A DNA stretch of 64,000 bases from Prevotella sp. (GTDB taxonomy: Bacteria > Bacteroidota > Bacteroidia > Bacteroidales > Muribaculaceae): the NCBI GenBank assembly GCA_023666665.1, contig JAMPBN010000001.1, positions 857,944-921,943 on the forward strand, written 5' to 3'. A model generated the notes under the pieces. The model did not search any database, had not been told where the DNA came from, and was given only the letters and a program-made list of their open reading frames with translations. Both the position numbers and the translations under genes were made by a program. Below, in pieces: positions 43,365 through 51,583 of the stretch; the first letter of the stretch is position 1; every line of letters begins with the position of its first letter.

Positions 43365-44780
43365 ATGGACAGCAATCAAAACGGCGAATACAAACGCCCC
43401 AAACGTCCGCGCATCGGCGGCAATAACCCCGAGAACGGAACTGCAGACTCACGTTTCGAGAAAGTACAGTACGGTAGAGAACACACCAACGAAAACGGCG
43501 AGGCTCCTCACTACGAGCGCCCGCAGCGCCCCTATCAACAGCGTCAAAATTCCGGGTATCAGCGTAATAACTACGGCAATAGCAATTACGGCAACAATAA
43601 CTACGGCAACAATTACGGCAACAGCAACCGTCAGGATAACTATCAGCCCCGGCCGCGCTACAACCGCGAAGATGGCGAGCAAAACGGCTATCAGCCTCGT
43701 CAACCACGCCAGTATAATAACTACAATAACAATAATAATTACAACGGCAAAAATAATTACAACGGCAACGCCGAGGGTGGCTATCAGCCCCGTCAGCAGC
43801 GGCCGTATAACAATAACCGTTACAACAACAATAACAACCGATATAATAACAACAACGGCAACGCCGAGGGTGGCTATCAGCCCCGCCAGCAGCGGCCGTA
43901 CAATAATAACCGCAACAATAACTACTCCAACAATCAGGGTGTCTACCAGCCGCGCAATAATAACCGTCAAGGCGGCTATCAGCAGCGCCAGCAGCGCCCC
44001 GGCAAGAGCTTCACGCCCCGCCCAAAGCGCATTTTCTACGATGAACCGGAAATTGACCCGACAGCAGAAATCCGTCTGAACAAGTTTATTGCTAACGCCG
44101 GCATTTGCAGCCGCCGCGAAGCCGATGAGTTGATTCAGAAAGGCGAAGTCAAGGTCAACGGCAACGTTGTTACCGAGCTCGGTACGAAGATAACGCCCAA
44201 GGATGTGGTGGAATACAACGATAAGGTAGTAACCGGCGAGCGCAAATGCTACGTGCTGCTCAACAAGCCGAAAGACTGCGTGACCACCTCCGATGACCCC
44301 AACGGTCGCCTCACGGTGATGGACCTGGTGAAGAATGCCTGCGAGGAGCGCATCTATCCCGTAGGCCGCCTTGACCGCAACACCACCGGCGTATTGCTGC
44401 TAACCAACGACGGCGACTTGGCTTCCAAGCTGACTCATCCGCAGTATGTGAAGAAAAAAATCTACCACGTATGGACCGACCACGACATTGCCGAGGAAGA
44501 TATGCAGCGCATTGCCGACGGCATTGAACTCGAGGATGGCCCCATTCATGCTGACGCAATCTCCTACGCTAACGACACCGACAAGAACCAGGCCGGCATC
44601 GAAATCCACTCGGGCCGCAACCGCATTGTTCGCCGCATATTCGAGTCGCTGGGCTACCACGTGACTAAGCTTGACCGCGTATATTTTGCCGGTCTTACCA
44701 AGAAGAACCTGCCTCGCGGCCGCTGGCGTTATCTTACTCAGGAAGAAGTCAACTACCTCAAAATGGGCTCCTTTGAATAA
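43365..44780 (+). CDS. Pseudouridine synthase (RluB/RsuA family) with Asn/Gln-rich N-terminal extension
   Basis: 471 aa. Residues 1-225 are a low-complexity region rich in Asn, Tyr, Gly, Gln and Arg, with GGYQPRQQRPYNNNR repeated exactly and YGNSN-type units. It is followed by an S4 domain (RLNKFIANAGICSRREADELI, about 227-275) and the synthase domain (about 290-460) with the catalytic Asp in GRLDRNTTG. RluB modifies 23S rRNA position 2605; E. coli RluB is about 290 aa and lacks such an extension. The basic, glycine/tyrosine-rich arm suggests RNA binding or phase-separating behaviour (inference). Confidence 0.92.
   Translation: MDSNQNGEYKRPKRPRIGGNNPENGTADSRFEKVQYGREHTNENGEAPHYERPQRPYQQRQNSGYQRNNYGNSNYGNNNYGNNYGNSNRQDNYQPRPRYNREDGEQNGYQPRQPRQYNNYNNNNNYNGKNNYNGNAEGGYQPRQQRPYNNNRYNNNNNRYNNNNGNAEGGYQPRQQRPYNNNRNNNYSNNQGVYQPRNNNRQGGYQQRQQRPGKSFTPRPKRIFYDEPEIDPTAEIRLNKFIANAGICSRREADELIQKGEVKVNGNVVTELGTKITPKDVVEYNDKVVTGERKCYVLLNKPKDCVTTSDDPNGRLTVMDLVKNACEERIYPVGRLDRNTTGVLLLTNDGDLASKLTHPQYVKKKIYHVWTDHDIAEEDMQRIADGIELEDGPIHADAISYANDTDKNQAGIEIHSGRNRIVRRIFESLGYHVTKLDRVYFAGLTKKNLPRGRWRYLTQEEVNYLKMGSFE
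43764..43912. repeat. Two 56-bp direct repeats within the coding sequence
   Basis: Positions 43764-43819 and 43857-43912 differ at only a few, mainly third-codon, sites. Their 93-bp offset equals 31 codons, so the frame is kept. The intervening DNA is AAC/AAT-rich. It explains the repeated GGYQPRQQRPYNNNR motif. Confidence 0.85.
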
Positions 44781-44789
44781 TTCCGCAAA

Positions 44790-44832
44790 TTAACCTTAAC
44801 CCTTAACCATTAACCCTCGGCGCATCGCGCCG
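44790..44832. repeat. TTAACCC word repeat with short hairpin before asnS
   Basis: Four TTAACC(C/T/A) words are followed by CTCGGCGCATCGCGCCG, in which CGGCGC pairs with GCGCCG around ATC. The asnS ATG follows 8 bases later. Same design and position as the element before trxA (38381-38424). Confidence 0.6.
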
Positions 44833-44840
44833 AATGTAAA

Positions 44841-46229
44841 ATGCAGCGCATAAAAATTTCAGAAATATTCACCCCGGCCCTCATCGGCTCGGAAGTTTCC
44901 GTGATGGGCTGGGTGCGTACCCGTCGCGGCAACAAGAACGTGCAGTTTGTGGCTCTCAACGACGGCTCCACGATTAAAAACATACAGATAGTTTTCGACC
45001 TGACGAAGTTCTCAGAAGATGACCTCAAGCTGATTACCACCGGCTCGTCGCTCCACGTAGTCGGCAAGCTCGTGGAGTCGCAGGGCAAAGGCCAGACTTG
45101 CGAAATTCAGGCAGAGAAGCTCCACGTGTTTGGCACCGCCGATCCTAACGAGTACCCTCTGCAGAAAAAAGGTCACACCCTGGAGTTCCTGCGCGAGAAA
45201 GCTCACTTGCGCCCCCGCACCAATACGTTTGGTGCAGTGTTGCGCGTGCGTTCCGCATTGGCATTTGCCGTGCACAAATTCTTCCAGGAACGCGGCTTTT
45301 TCTACCTCAATACCCCGCTGATTACCGCCAGCGACTGCGAGGGTGCCGGCGCAATGTTTCAGGTTACCACCATGGACCTCAACAACCTGCCCAAGCTTGA
45401 GGACGGCACGGTTGACTTCTCGGCCGACTTCTTCGGCAAGCCCACGGCACTGACCGTCAGCGGCCAGCTCGAAGGCGAACTCGGCGCAACGGCCCTCGGT
45501 GCAATCTACACGTTCGGTCCCACATTCCGCGCTGAAAACTCCAACACTCCGCGCCACCTCGCAGAGTTCTGGATGATAGAGCCGGAAATCGCTTTCTACG
45601 ACATCACCGACAATATGGACCTGGCCGAAGCGTTCATTAAATATTGCGTGCGCTACGCCCTTGACCATTGCCGCGATGACCTTGAGTTCCTGCAGCAGAT
45701 GTATGACCACGACCTGATTTCGCGCCTCGAGCAGAGCATCAAAGATGAATTTGTTCGCCTGACCTACACCGAGGGTGTTGAAATTCTGAAAAACTCCGGC
45801 AAGAAGTTTGAATTCCCGGTAGAGTGGGGTACCGACCTGCAGAGCGAACACGAGCGTTACCTCGTTGAGGAACACTTCAGGCGCCCCGTCATCCTCACCG
45901 ACTACCCCAAGGAAATCAAGGCTTTCTATATGAAGCAAAACGAAGACGGCAAGACCGTTCGCGCCATGGATGTGCTTTTCCCGCAAATTGGCGAAATCAT
46001 TGGTGGCAGCGAGCGCGAAGCCGACTACGACAAACTGCTTCAGCGCATAGAAGAGATGCACATCCCGATGAAGGATATGTGGTGGTATCTCGACACACGC
46101 CGCTTCGGCACGGTGCCTCACGCCGGCTTCGGCCTCGGCTTCGAGCGCCTGGTACTCTTCGTAACCGGTATGACCAATATCCGCGACGTGATACCATTCC
46201 CGCGCACTCCCAATAACGCTGAATTTTAA
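44841..46229 (+). CDS. asnS: Asparaginyl-tRNA synthetase
   Basis: 462 aa class II enzyme. The OB-fold anticodon-binding domain (1-115, [23 protein letters not shown]) is followed by the catalytic core with motif 2 ([26 protein letters not shown]) and motif 3 ([15 protein letters not shown]). The EFWMIEPE sequence and lack of an archaeal-type insertion support AsnRS over AspRS. It charges tRNA-Asn directly. The unusual TTAACCC/hairpin element lies just before its start. Confidence 0.97.
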   Translation: MQRIKISEIFTPALIGSEVSVMGWVRTRRGNKNVQFVALNDGSTIKNIQIVFDLTKFSEDDLKLITTGSSLHVVGKLVESQGKGQTCEIQAEKLHVFGTADPNEYPLQKKGHTLEFLREKAHLRPRTNTFGAVLRVRSALAFAVHKFFQERGFFYLNTPLITASDCEGAGAMFQVTTMDLNNLPKLEDGTVDFSADFFGKPTALTVSGQLEGELGATALGAIYTFGPTFRAENSNTPRHLAEFWMIEPEIAFYDITDNMDLAEAFIKYCVRYALDHCRDDLEFLQQMYDHDLISRLEQSIKDEFVRLTYTEGVEILKNSGKKFEFPVEWGTDLQSEHERYLVEEHFRRPVILTDYPKEIKAFYMKQNEDGKTVRAMDVLFPQIGEIIGGSEREADYDKLLQRIEEMHIPMKDMWWYLDTRRFGTVPHAGFGLGFERLVLFVTGMTNIRDVIPFPRTPNNAEF

Positions 46230-46236
46230 TTGAAAT

Positions 46237-47016
46237 ATGGGCGCGATAACTCTTGCGCTTCTCATTCCCTTTGCGGGAACCGTTCTCGGGGCAGCCTGTG
46301 TGTTTGCAATACGCACGGGTCTTGCCCCGAGACTGCAAAAGTCTCTGACCGGATTTGCCGCCGGTGTGATGGTGGCAGCCTCGGTGTGGTCGCTGCTGAT
46401 TCCGGCTATGGAGATGTCGGGCGGCGAGGGTTGGCGCAGCGTGGTACCCGCAGTTGTTGGTTTTCTCGGTGGCATAGCATTCCTGTTGCTGCTCGATGAG
46501 GTTATTCCCCACCAACACATTGACAGCAACAGTCCGGAGGGTCCGCGCTCGCACCTTTCGCGCACGGCCAAGATGGTGTTTGCGATTACGCTGCATAACG
46601 TGCCGGAGGGAATGGCCGTGGGCGTTGCCTTAGCTGCTGCGATAGAACAAAACGCATATATGTCAATGTCCGGGGCAATCGCTCTGGCCTTGGGTATTGC
46701 CATTCAGAACTTTCCGGAGGGTGCCATAGTTTCGATGCCGCTGCATAGTGCCGGCAATTCGCGTAGAAAATCTTTTGCTATAGGAGCGCTTAGCGGCATA
46801 GTAGAACCCATTGGGGCAGTGATTACCATACTGCTGGCATCGTTGGTTGTGCCGGTGTTGCCTTATCTGCTGGCATTTGCTGCCGGAGCTATGATGTATG
46901 TGGTGGTAGAAGAGCTGATTCCCGAAACTCAATCCGGGCATCACTCTAATTTCGGCACCATCGGTTTTGCCATTGGCTTCGCGTTGATGATGATTCTCGA
47001 CATTCTCCTCGGCTAA
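46237..47016 (+). CDS. ZIP family metal transporter (GufA/ZupT-like)
   Basis: 259 aa with eight predicted helices. Helix IV has HNVPEGMAVGVALA and helix V has IQNFPEGAIVSMPL, the paired metal-site motifs of GufA/ZupT proteins. A cytoplasmic His-containing loop (IPHQHIDSNSPEGPRSH) lies between. It should import Zn2+ or other divalent metals through the inner membrane. It starts 7 bases after asnS. Confidence 0.92.
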   Translation: MGAITLALLIPFAGTVLGAACVFAIRTGLAPRLQKSLTGFAAGVMVAASVWSLLIPAMEMSGGEGWRSVVPAVVGFLGGIAFLLLLDEVIPHQHIDSNSPEGPRSHLSRTAKMVFAITLHNVPEGMAVGVALAAAIEQNAYMSMSGAIALALGIAIQNFPEGAIVSMPLHSAGNSRRKSFAIGALSGIVEPIGAVITILLASLVVPVLPYLLAFAAGAMMYVVVEELIPETQSGHHSNFGTIGFAIGFALMMILDILLG

Positions 47017-47055
47017 AAAGATGCGGAAAAGTTTCGGGGAGTCGGAAAAAATGCG

Positions 47056-47064
47056 TAACTTTGC
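47056..47064 (+). promoter_or_regulatory. -7 promoter box for rplY-pth-hslR
   Basis: TAACTTTGC, exact consensus, 81 bases before the rplY start. The leader holds a short possible hairpin (TTTCCAC with GTGATGGGAAA), which could be a site for control by L25 itself (speculative). Confidence 0.6.
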
Positions 47065-47145
47065 CCCCGGTTTTCCACTCGTGTGATGGGAAATTATTGA
47101 AATATTTATAATTTTGAGTAACACAACTAATTAACAACCAAAAAG

Positions 47146-47796
47146 ATGAAAACTTTTCAACTCGCTGCCGAACCCCGCACTGACCTCGGCAAGAAAGCAA
47201 CCAAGGCTCTTCGCGCCGAAGGCAAAATCCCCGCAGTTATCAACGGCGGCGAAATCGTAACCCTCCCCTACAACGGCACCCTTAAGGCTGGCCAGAAACT
47301 CGTAGAAATCGAAGACGGCAAGGCCCTGATTTCCACCGACATCACCGTGACCAACGAAGCAGTTCGCAAGCTGGTTTACACTCCCGATATTTTCGCTATC
47401 GAACTTGACGTTAACGGTGAAAAGAAAAACGCAATTCTCAAAGACCTGCAGTTCCACCCCGTTAAGGACAACATTCTTCACATTGACTTCCTTGAAGTTA
47501 ACGACAAGAAGCCCGTTGTTATTGAAGTCCCCGTAACCCTCGAGGGTCACGCTGAAGGTGTTAAGGCCGGTGGTAAGCTCCAGCTCAACATGAAGAAGCT
47601 CCGCGTTCGCGCTATCTACACCAACGTGCCCGAGCGTCTGGTAATCAACGTTGACAACCTCGGCCTCGGCAAAACCATCCAGGTTGGCGACCTCCACTTT
47701 GAAGGCCTTGAACTCATCAACGCCAAAAATGCAGTTGTCTGCACCGTAGCACTCACTCGTGCTGCTCGTGGTGCCGCAGCCGCAGCCGCTAAATAA
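47146..47796 (+). CDS. rplY: Ribosomal protein bL25 (CTC/TL5 long form)
   Basis: 216 aa, the long general-stress CTC form rather than the about 95-aa E. coli protein. The N-domain ([29 protein letters not shown]) binds 5S rRNA. The C-domain ([28 protein letters not shown]) is the TL5 beta domain, and the end is an Ala/Arg-rich tail. Its stop shares a base with the pth start. Confidence 0.96.
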   Translation: MKTFQLAAEPRTDLGKKATKALRAEGKIPAVINGGEIVTLPYNGTLKAGQKLVEIEDGKALISTDITVTNEAVRKLVYTPDIFAIELDVNGEKKNAILKDLQFHPVKDNILHIDFLEVNDKKPVVIEVPVTLEGHAEGVKAGGKLQLNMKKLRVRAIYTNVPERLVINVDNLGLGKTIQVGDLHFEGLELINAKNAVVCTVALTRAARGAAAAAAK

Positions 47797-48359
47797 TGAA
47801 GTATTTAATTGTTGGTCTCGGCAATATTGGTGCGGAATATCACCAAACCCGCCACAACATAGGATTTATGATATTGGATGCCATAGCCATGGCATCCAAT
47901 ATCTCTTTCTCCACCGAGCGTTATGGCGACGTGGCTCGCGGACGGCTTAAAAACAAGCAGCTCGTCTTTCTGAAGCCATCCACATATATGAACCTCTCGG
48001 GTGAGGCTGTGCGCTACTGGACACAAAAAGAGAAAATCCCGGTTGACCACATTCTGATTGTGGTTGACGACCTTGCGCTCCCTTTCGGTGCAATCCGTAT
48101 CAAGGCCAATGGCTCGGATGCCGGCCATAACGGCTTGAAAAATATTGCCGCGATGCTTGGCACACAGGCATATCCTCGACTGCGCTTCGGCATCGGATCT
48201 GACTTCAGTCGCGGACATCAGATTGACTACGTGCTCAGCAAGTTTTCAGCCACTGAGCTTGAAGAAATGAAGCCCCGCATTGAGCTGGCAATCGAGGCGA
48301 TAAAAACCTTTGTGCTCGCCGGGATTCAAACCGCGATGTGCAACTATAACAACAAGTAG
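47796..48359 (+). CDS. pth: Peptidyl-tRNA hydrolase
   Basis: 187 aa. [21 protein letters not shown] contains the conserved Asn and catalytic His, followed by [23 protein letters not shown] with the catalytic Asp region and [12 protein letters not shown]. It recycles peptidyl-tRNA released from stalled ribosomes. The rplY-pth pairing is common in bacteria. It overlaps rplY by 1 base and precedes hslR by 2. Confidence 0.97.
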   Translation: MKYLIVGLGNIGAEYHQTRHNIGFMILDAIAMASNISFSTERYGDVARGRLKNKQLVFLKPSTYMNLSGEAVRYWTQKEKIPVDHILIVVDDLALPFGAIRIKANGSDAGHNGLKNIAAMLGTQAYPRLRFGIGSDFSRGHQIDYVLSKFSATELEEMKPRIELAIEAIKTFVLAGIQTAMCNYNNK

Positions 48360-48361
48360 CG

Positions 48362-48790
48362 ATGGACGTGCGCGTTGACAAATGGCTATGGGCCGTGCGC
48401 GTGTTTAAAACGCGCTCAATTGCCACCGATGCCGTTAAAAAGGGCCGCGTTATGGTCAATGACGTGCTCGTCAAACCCTCGCGAACCATCAAGCCCGGAG
48501 ACATTGTCAAGGTCAAGAAGCCGCCGGTAACTTATTCGTTCCGGGTGCTTCAGCTCGTGCAGAACCGCCTTGGCGCAAAACTCGTACCCGAATATATGGA
48601 GAATATTACTCCGCAGAGCGAGCTTGATATTCTCGACATTGTTCGCGTGAGCGGCTTTATTGACCGCCGCAAGGGGCTGGGTCGCCCAACCAAGCGCGAG
48701 GGGCGCGAACTTGCCGAATTTACCTCCGACCTATACCTTGACTTCGACGACGATGACTTCGACGACGAAGATGAAGAAGAGGAAAATTAG
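48362..48790 (+). CDS. hslR: S4-domain RNA-binding heat-shock protein (Hsp15-like)
   Basis: 142 aa. The S4 domain (VRVDKWLWAVRVFKTRSIATDAVKKGRVMVND) is followed by a basic middle and a strongly acidic tail (DFDDDDFDDEDEEEEN). E. coli Hsp15 binds 50S subunits carrying nascent chains, which fits its position after pth. The last 4 bases overlap the convergent lptB. Confidence 0.9.
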   Translation: MDVRVDKWLWAVRVFKTRSIATDAVKKGRVMVNDVLVKPSRTIKPGDIVKVKKPPVTYSFRVLQLVQNRLGAKLVPEYMENITPQSELDILDIVRVSGFIDRRKGLGRPTKREGRELAEFTSDLYLDFDDDDFDDEDEEEEN

Positions 48791-49524
48791 TTGAACGTCT
48801 TGCGGCGGAAAATGAAGTTGCGGCCGAGGTATTTTTCGCGCACAATGGGGTTGTTGGCCAATTCTTCAGAAGCTCCCTCAAACAATATTTTGCCCTCAAA
48901 AAGCAGATAGGCGCGGTCGGTGATTGAAAGCGTCTCGGGGGCGTTATGGTCTGTGATGAGGATGCCGATGTTTTTCTCCTTGAGGTGATAAACAACGCTT
49001 TGGATTTCTTCAACCGCAATGGGGTCAACGCCGGCAAACGGCTCGTCGAGCATAATAAATTTCGGAGATATTGCCAGGCAGCGGGCAATTTCGGTACGTC
49101 GGCGCTCGCCGCCTGAAAGACGGTCGCCGAGGTTATGGCGCACTTTCTGGAGCGAAAATTCCTGAATCAGTGTTTCGAGCTTCTCTTTTTGCTGCTGCTT
49201 GGTTAGGTCGGTGAGCTGCAACACGCAGCGAATATTGTCTTCAACCGAAAGTTTGCGGAAAACCGAAGCCTCCTGGGCCAGGTAGCCAATACCGTGGCGT
49301 GCGCGTTTATAAACCGGGAACTTGGTGATGTTCAGGTCGTCGAGATAAATCTGTCCCTCGTTGGGAGTGACGAGGCCCGTGGTCATATAAAACGTGGTGG
49401 TCTTGCCGGCACCGTTAGGTCCGAGCAACCCCACGATTTCTCCTTGGGTCACGTTGATGCTGACGTGGTTGGCCACCGTGCGTCGGCCATAGATTTTTAC
49501 CAGATTGTCGGTGCGCAGTATCAT
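48787..49524 (-). CDS. lptB: LPS export ABC transporter ATPase LptB
   Basis: 245 aa. Walker A GPNGAGKTTTFYMTTGL, the Q-loop, signature LSGGERRRTEIARCLA, Walker B FIMLDEPFAGVDPIA and the H-loop TDHN are all intact. LptB powers lipopolysaccharide extraction by LptFG; lptC is at 13982-14539. It overlaps udk by 4 bases on the same strand and hslR by 4 convergently. Confidence 0.96.
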   Translation of the reverse strand: MILRTDNLVKIYGRRTVANHVSINVTQGEIVGLLGPNGAGKTTTFYMTTGLVTPNEGQIYLDDLNITKFPVYKRARHGIGYLAQEASVFRKLSVEDNIRCVLQLTDLTKQQQKEKLETLIQEFSLQKVRHNLGDRLSGGERRRTEIARCLAISPKFIMLDEPFAGVDPIAVEEIQSVVYHLKEKNIGILITDHNAPETLSITDRAYLLFEGKILFEGASEELANNPIVREKYLGRNFIFRRKTFN

Positions 49525-50135
49525 CCTTTTCCGAGTCGGCTTTCAATATAATCGGTTAGCAATCGCATTGCCACGATGTTGTGGCCTCCCTGTGGCACGA
49601 TGAGGTCGGCATAGTTTTTCGACGGCTCGATATACATCTGGTGCATCGGCTTGAGCACGCGGGCATAGCGGTCGAGTACCTGCTGGGGGGTACGTCCGCG
49701 CTCCACGCAGTCGCGGGCAATGAGGCGGATAAGCCGATCGTCGGCATCGGCATCTACAAACACCTTGACATCGAGCATTGAGCGCAGCTGCTCGTCACAC
49801 AACGCAAGAATCCCCTCGACGATGACAACGTCGTGAGGCTCAACGTGAACGGTCTCTGGTTGGCGCGTGCAAGTCAGGTAGCTGTAGGTGGGCATTTCAA
49901 TGGCCTCGCCGCGCTTCAGCGTCTCGAGGTGGCTCACCAGCAAGGGCCAGTCAAACGCTGCCGGTTCATCGAAGTTAATGTTTTGGCGCAGCTCGGGCGG
50001 AATATGGCTCGAATCTTTATAGTAGGAGTCTTGCGAGATAACCGCAACTTCGTTAGGGGGAAGTTCGGCAATGATTTTGCGGACAACTGTTGTTTTGCCG
50101 CTACCGGTTCCACCGGCTATACCAATGATTAACAT
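49521..50135 (-). CDS. udk: Uridine kinase
   Basis: 204 aa from the ATG at 50135, which begins MLIIGIAGGTGSGKTT with the P-loop in place; 36 further upstream codons run through the promoter and are rejected. Other features are ISQDSYYKD, NFDEPAAFDWPLL and EGILAL. It phosphorylates uridine and cytidine in salvage. It drives transcription into lptB with a 4-base overlap. Confidence 0.95.
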   Translation of the reverse strand: MLIIGIAGGTGSGKTTVVRKIIAELPPNEVAVISQDSYYKDSSHIPPELRQNINFDEPAAFDWPLLVSHLETLKRGEAIEMPTYSYLTCTRQPETVHVEPHDVVIVEGILALCDEQLRSMLDVKVFVDADADDRLIRLIARDCVERGRTPQQVLDRYARVLKPMHQMYIEPSKNYADLIVPQGGHNIVAMRLLTDYIESRLGKG

Positions 50136-50154
50136 GACAATGAAAAAGTTTTGC

Positions 50155-50163
50155 GCAAAGGTA
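50155..50163 (-). promoter_or_regulatory. -7 promoter box for udk-lptB
   Basis: Minus-strand TACCTTTGC, exact consensus, 19 bases before the udk ATG. It confirms the internal ATG as the start. Confidence 0.65.
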
Positions 50164-50208
50164 CGAAAAATTTTGCTATGGTAGACTTGTAAAGTCAAAA
50201 AAAATGCG

Positions 50209-50217
50209 TAAATTTGC
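50209..50217 (+). promoter_or_regulatory. -7 promoter box for tRNA-Thr
   Basis: TAAATTTGC, exact consensus, 21 bases before the mature 5' end of tRNA-Thr. Confidence 0.65.
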
Positions 50218-50238
50218 AGTCGAAAAAACAAGACACCT

Positions 50239-50311
50239 GCCACAATAGCTCAGTCGGTAGAGCATTTCATTCGTAACGAAAAGGTCCGGGGTTCGAGCCC
50301 CCGTTGTGGCT
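50239..50311 (+). tRNA. tRNA-Thr(CGT)
   Basis: 73-nt cloverleaf: acceptor GCCACAA/TTGTGGC with discriminator T, D-arm GCTC...GAGC, anticodon loop TTCGTAA (anticodon CGT, reads ACG), T-arm CGGGG TTCGAGC CCCCG. The anticodon stem TTTCA/CGAAA has an A-C mismatch at 31-39 and only one G-C pair. No CCA is encoded. A promoter box precedes it and a terminator follows. Confidence 0.95.
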
Positions 50312-50322
50312 CAAAAGCAAAA

Positions 50323-50368
50323 CCCTAACAACCAGTAGCTTAACGAAGCGGTTATTAGGGCGTTTTTG
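50323..50368 (+). terminator. Terminator of tRNA-Thr
   Basis: CCCTAACAACC (50323-50333) pairs with GGTTATTAGGG (50350-50360) with one mismatch, followed by CGTTTTTG. Confidence 0.7.
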
Positions 50369-50393
50369 TTATAAAGTGTTAATTTTGGGGGGA

Positions 50394-50435
50394 TTTGGTG
50401 GTTTGAGTTATTATTGCTATCTTTGCAGTAATAAC
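50394..50435 (+). promoter_or_regulatory. Promoter and operator of the toxin-antitoxin operon
   Basis: TTTG (50394-50397), a 20-base spacer and TATCTTTGC (50418-50426) form a complete promoter. An 11-bp inverted repeat with one mismatch, GTTATTATTGC (50407-50417) and GCAGTAATAAC (50425-50435), encloses the -7 box. A dimeric antitoxin bound there would block RNA polymerase, the standard autoregulation of RelB-type antitoxins (inference). Confidence 0.65.
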
Positions 50436-50451
50436 AGTTAGCTCTTATCTT

Positions 50452-50676
50452 ATGACACAACTTACCGTTTCGATAGAAAGCCCCGATATGCTGCGCGACG
50501 TCAAGAAAGCTATCAGTATGATTCGCGGCGTTATATCTGTAAAGTCTATAAAAACTAAATCCAAGTCAAACTCTACAACTGTTGCGGCTATTGAAGAAGC
50601 TCGTAGTGGTAAAACAATTCATTGCGGTTCGTTTGAGAATTATAAACGTATGATGGCTAATCTCGACGATGTTTGA
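50452..50676 (+). CDS. Antitoxin, RelB/DinJ-like position
   Basis: 74 aa. An N-terminal segment (MTQLTVSIESPDMLRDVKKAISMIRGVISVKSI) looks like a small DNA-binding or dimerisation unit. The C-terminal half (AIEEARSGKTIHCGSFENYKRMM) is typical of the toxin-wrapping part of RelB-type antitoxins. It overlaps the toxin by 8 bases and is preceded by a palindromic operator. The exact antitoxin family is uncertain. Confidence 0.85.
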   Translation: MTQLTVSIESPDMLRDVKKAISMIRGVISVKSIKTKSKSNSTTVAAIEEARSGKTIHCGSFENYKRMMANLDDV

Positions 50677-50941
50677 ATTAAGTGTAACTACGCAATACAA
50701 GCGCGATCTTAAATTGGCAAGAAAGCGAGGCTTGGATGAAAACCTGTTGGATGAAATTATTAAACTTCTTGTAGACGGACTTCCTCTTCCGGAAAAGAAT
50801 AAGGATCACGTGCTCAAAGGAGATTATCGTGGTTGTCGTGAATGTCATATTTCACCCGATTGGTTGTTGATTTATTCGGTAGATAATTGCGTGAATTTAT
50901 TGACACTTGTTCGTACCGGTTCTCATTCCGACCTTTTCTGA
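50669..50941 (+). CDS. YafQ/RelE-family mRNA interferase toxin
   Basis: 90 aa, usual YafQ length. The core reads HVLKGDYRGCRECHISPDWLLIY with the YafQ-type catalytic His and Asp residues, and the end RTGSHSDLF contains the conserved catalytic His and terminal Phe. These toxins cleave mRNA on the ribosome. It overlaps the antitoxin by 8 bases and stops 3 bases before the essential ispD gene, so ispD-recG may be transcribed in part from the toxin-antitoxin promoter. Confidence 0.92.
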   Translation: MFELSVTTQYKRDLKLARKRGLDENLLDEIIKLLVDGLPLPEKNKDHVLKGDYRGCRECHISPDWLLIYSVDNCVNLLTLVRTGSHSDLF

Positions 50942-50944
50942 GAT

Positions 50945-51583
50945 ATGGATAAACGTGCTATAGTAATTGTTGCGGCGGGAGGGATTGGTTCGCGTTTTGG
51001 AGCTGACCGACCGAAGCAGTTTTGCGGTTTGGGTGGCAGAACCGTGCTGGAGCATACTTGCGAGCGTTTTGCGGGTATGCAGCTCGTTGTGGTTATCGAC
51101 CCCAAGTGGACGCAGTATGTGCCGGAGGGTGCGCTGACTGCTCTGCCGGGCAAGACGCGCTGGGAGTCGGTGAAAAATGCCATTGAGGCGAGTCGCCATC
51201 TGGATGCCGACGTGATTATGGTTCACGACGGAGCGCGTCCGCTGGTATCGACCGAGATAATTGCCCGCATTTTGGATGCCTGCCGCGAGCATCAGGGCGC
51301 AATCCCGGTGGTTTCGGTTACGGATTCACTGCGCAGGGTTGACGGCACTCCGGCAAATCGTGCGGACTTCCGTGCGGTGCAGACTCCTCAAGGCTTTCAG
51401 GCAGAGCTTTTGCGCAAGGCATATGACTTGCCCGAGCGCCCGGAGTTTACCGACGATGCTGCCGTTATGACCGCTGCCGGATATGATGACATTGCCATGG
51501 TTGACGGCGAGACCTCGAACATAAAAATCACACATCCCATAGATTTGAAAATTGCAGAACTTTGGATGCAGCAACTGACATAA
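50945..51583 (+). CDS. ispD: 2-C-methyl-D-erythritol 4-phosphate cytidylyltransferase
   Basis: 212 aa. The nucleotide loop is VAAGGIGSRFGADRPKQF, then VMVHDGARPLVS, AVQTPQGFQAELL and DDAAVMTAAGYDDIAMVDGETSNIKITHPIDL, all IspD hallmarks. It makes CDP-ME in the non-mevalonate isoprenoid pathway. It overlaps recG by 22 bases, unusually long. Confidence 0.96.
   Translation: MDKRAIVIVAAGGIGSRFGADRPKQFCGLGGRTVLEHTCERFAGMQLVVVIDPKWTQYVPEGALTALPGKTRWESVKNAIEASRHLDADVIMVHDGARPLVSTEIIARILDACREHQGAIPVVSVTDSLRRVDGTPANRADFRAVQTPQGFQAELLRKAYDLPERPEFTDDAAVMTAAGYDDIAMVDGETSNIKITHPIDLKIAELWMQQLT

Noticed and set aside
43560-43930. Regular short repeats suggesting a CRISPR array
   Set aside because: The repeats are in frame with a coding sequence, lack unique spacers of constant length, and no cas gene is in the window.
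43449-43970. 173-codon minus-strand frame rich in Val/Ile, looking like a membrane protein
   Set aside because: It is the antisense reading of AAC/AAT repeats in the Asn-rich synthase; the hydrophobic composition follows from the repeat.
45012-46703. 563-codon open frame on the minus strand across asnS and the ZIP gene
   Set aside because: It is antisense to asnS and the ZIP transporter, which carry full family motifs. High-GC codon bias keeps the shadow frame open; its translation shows no domain.
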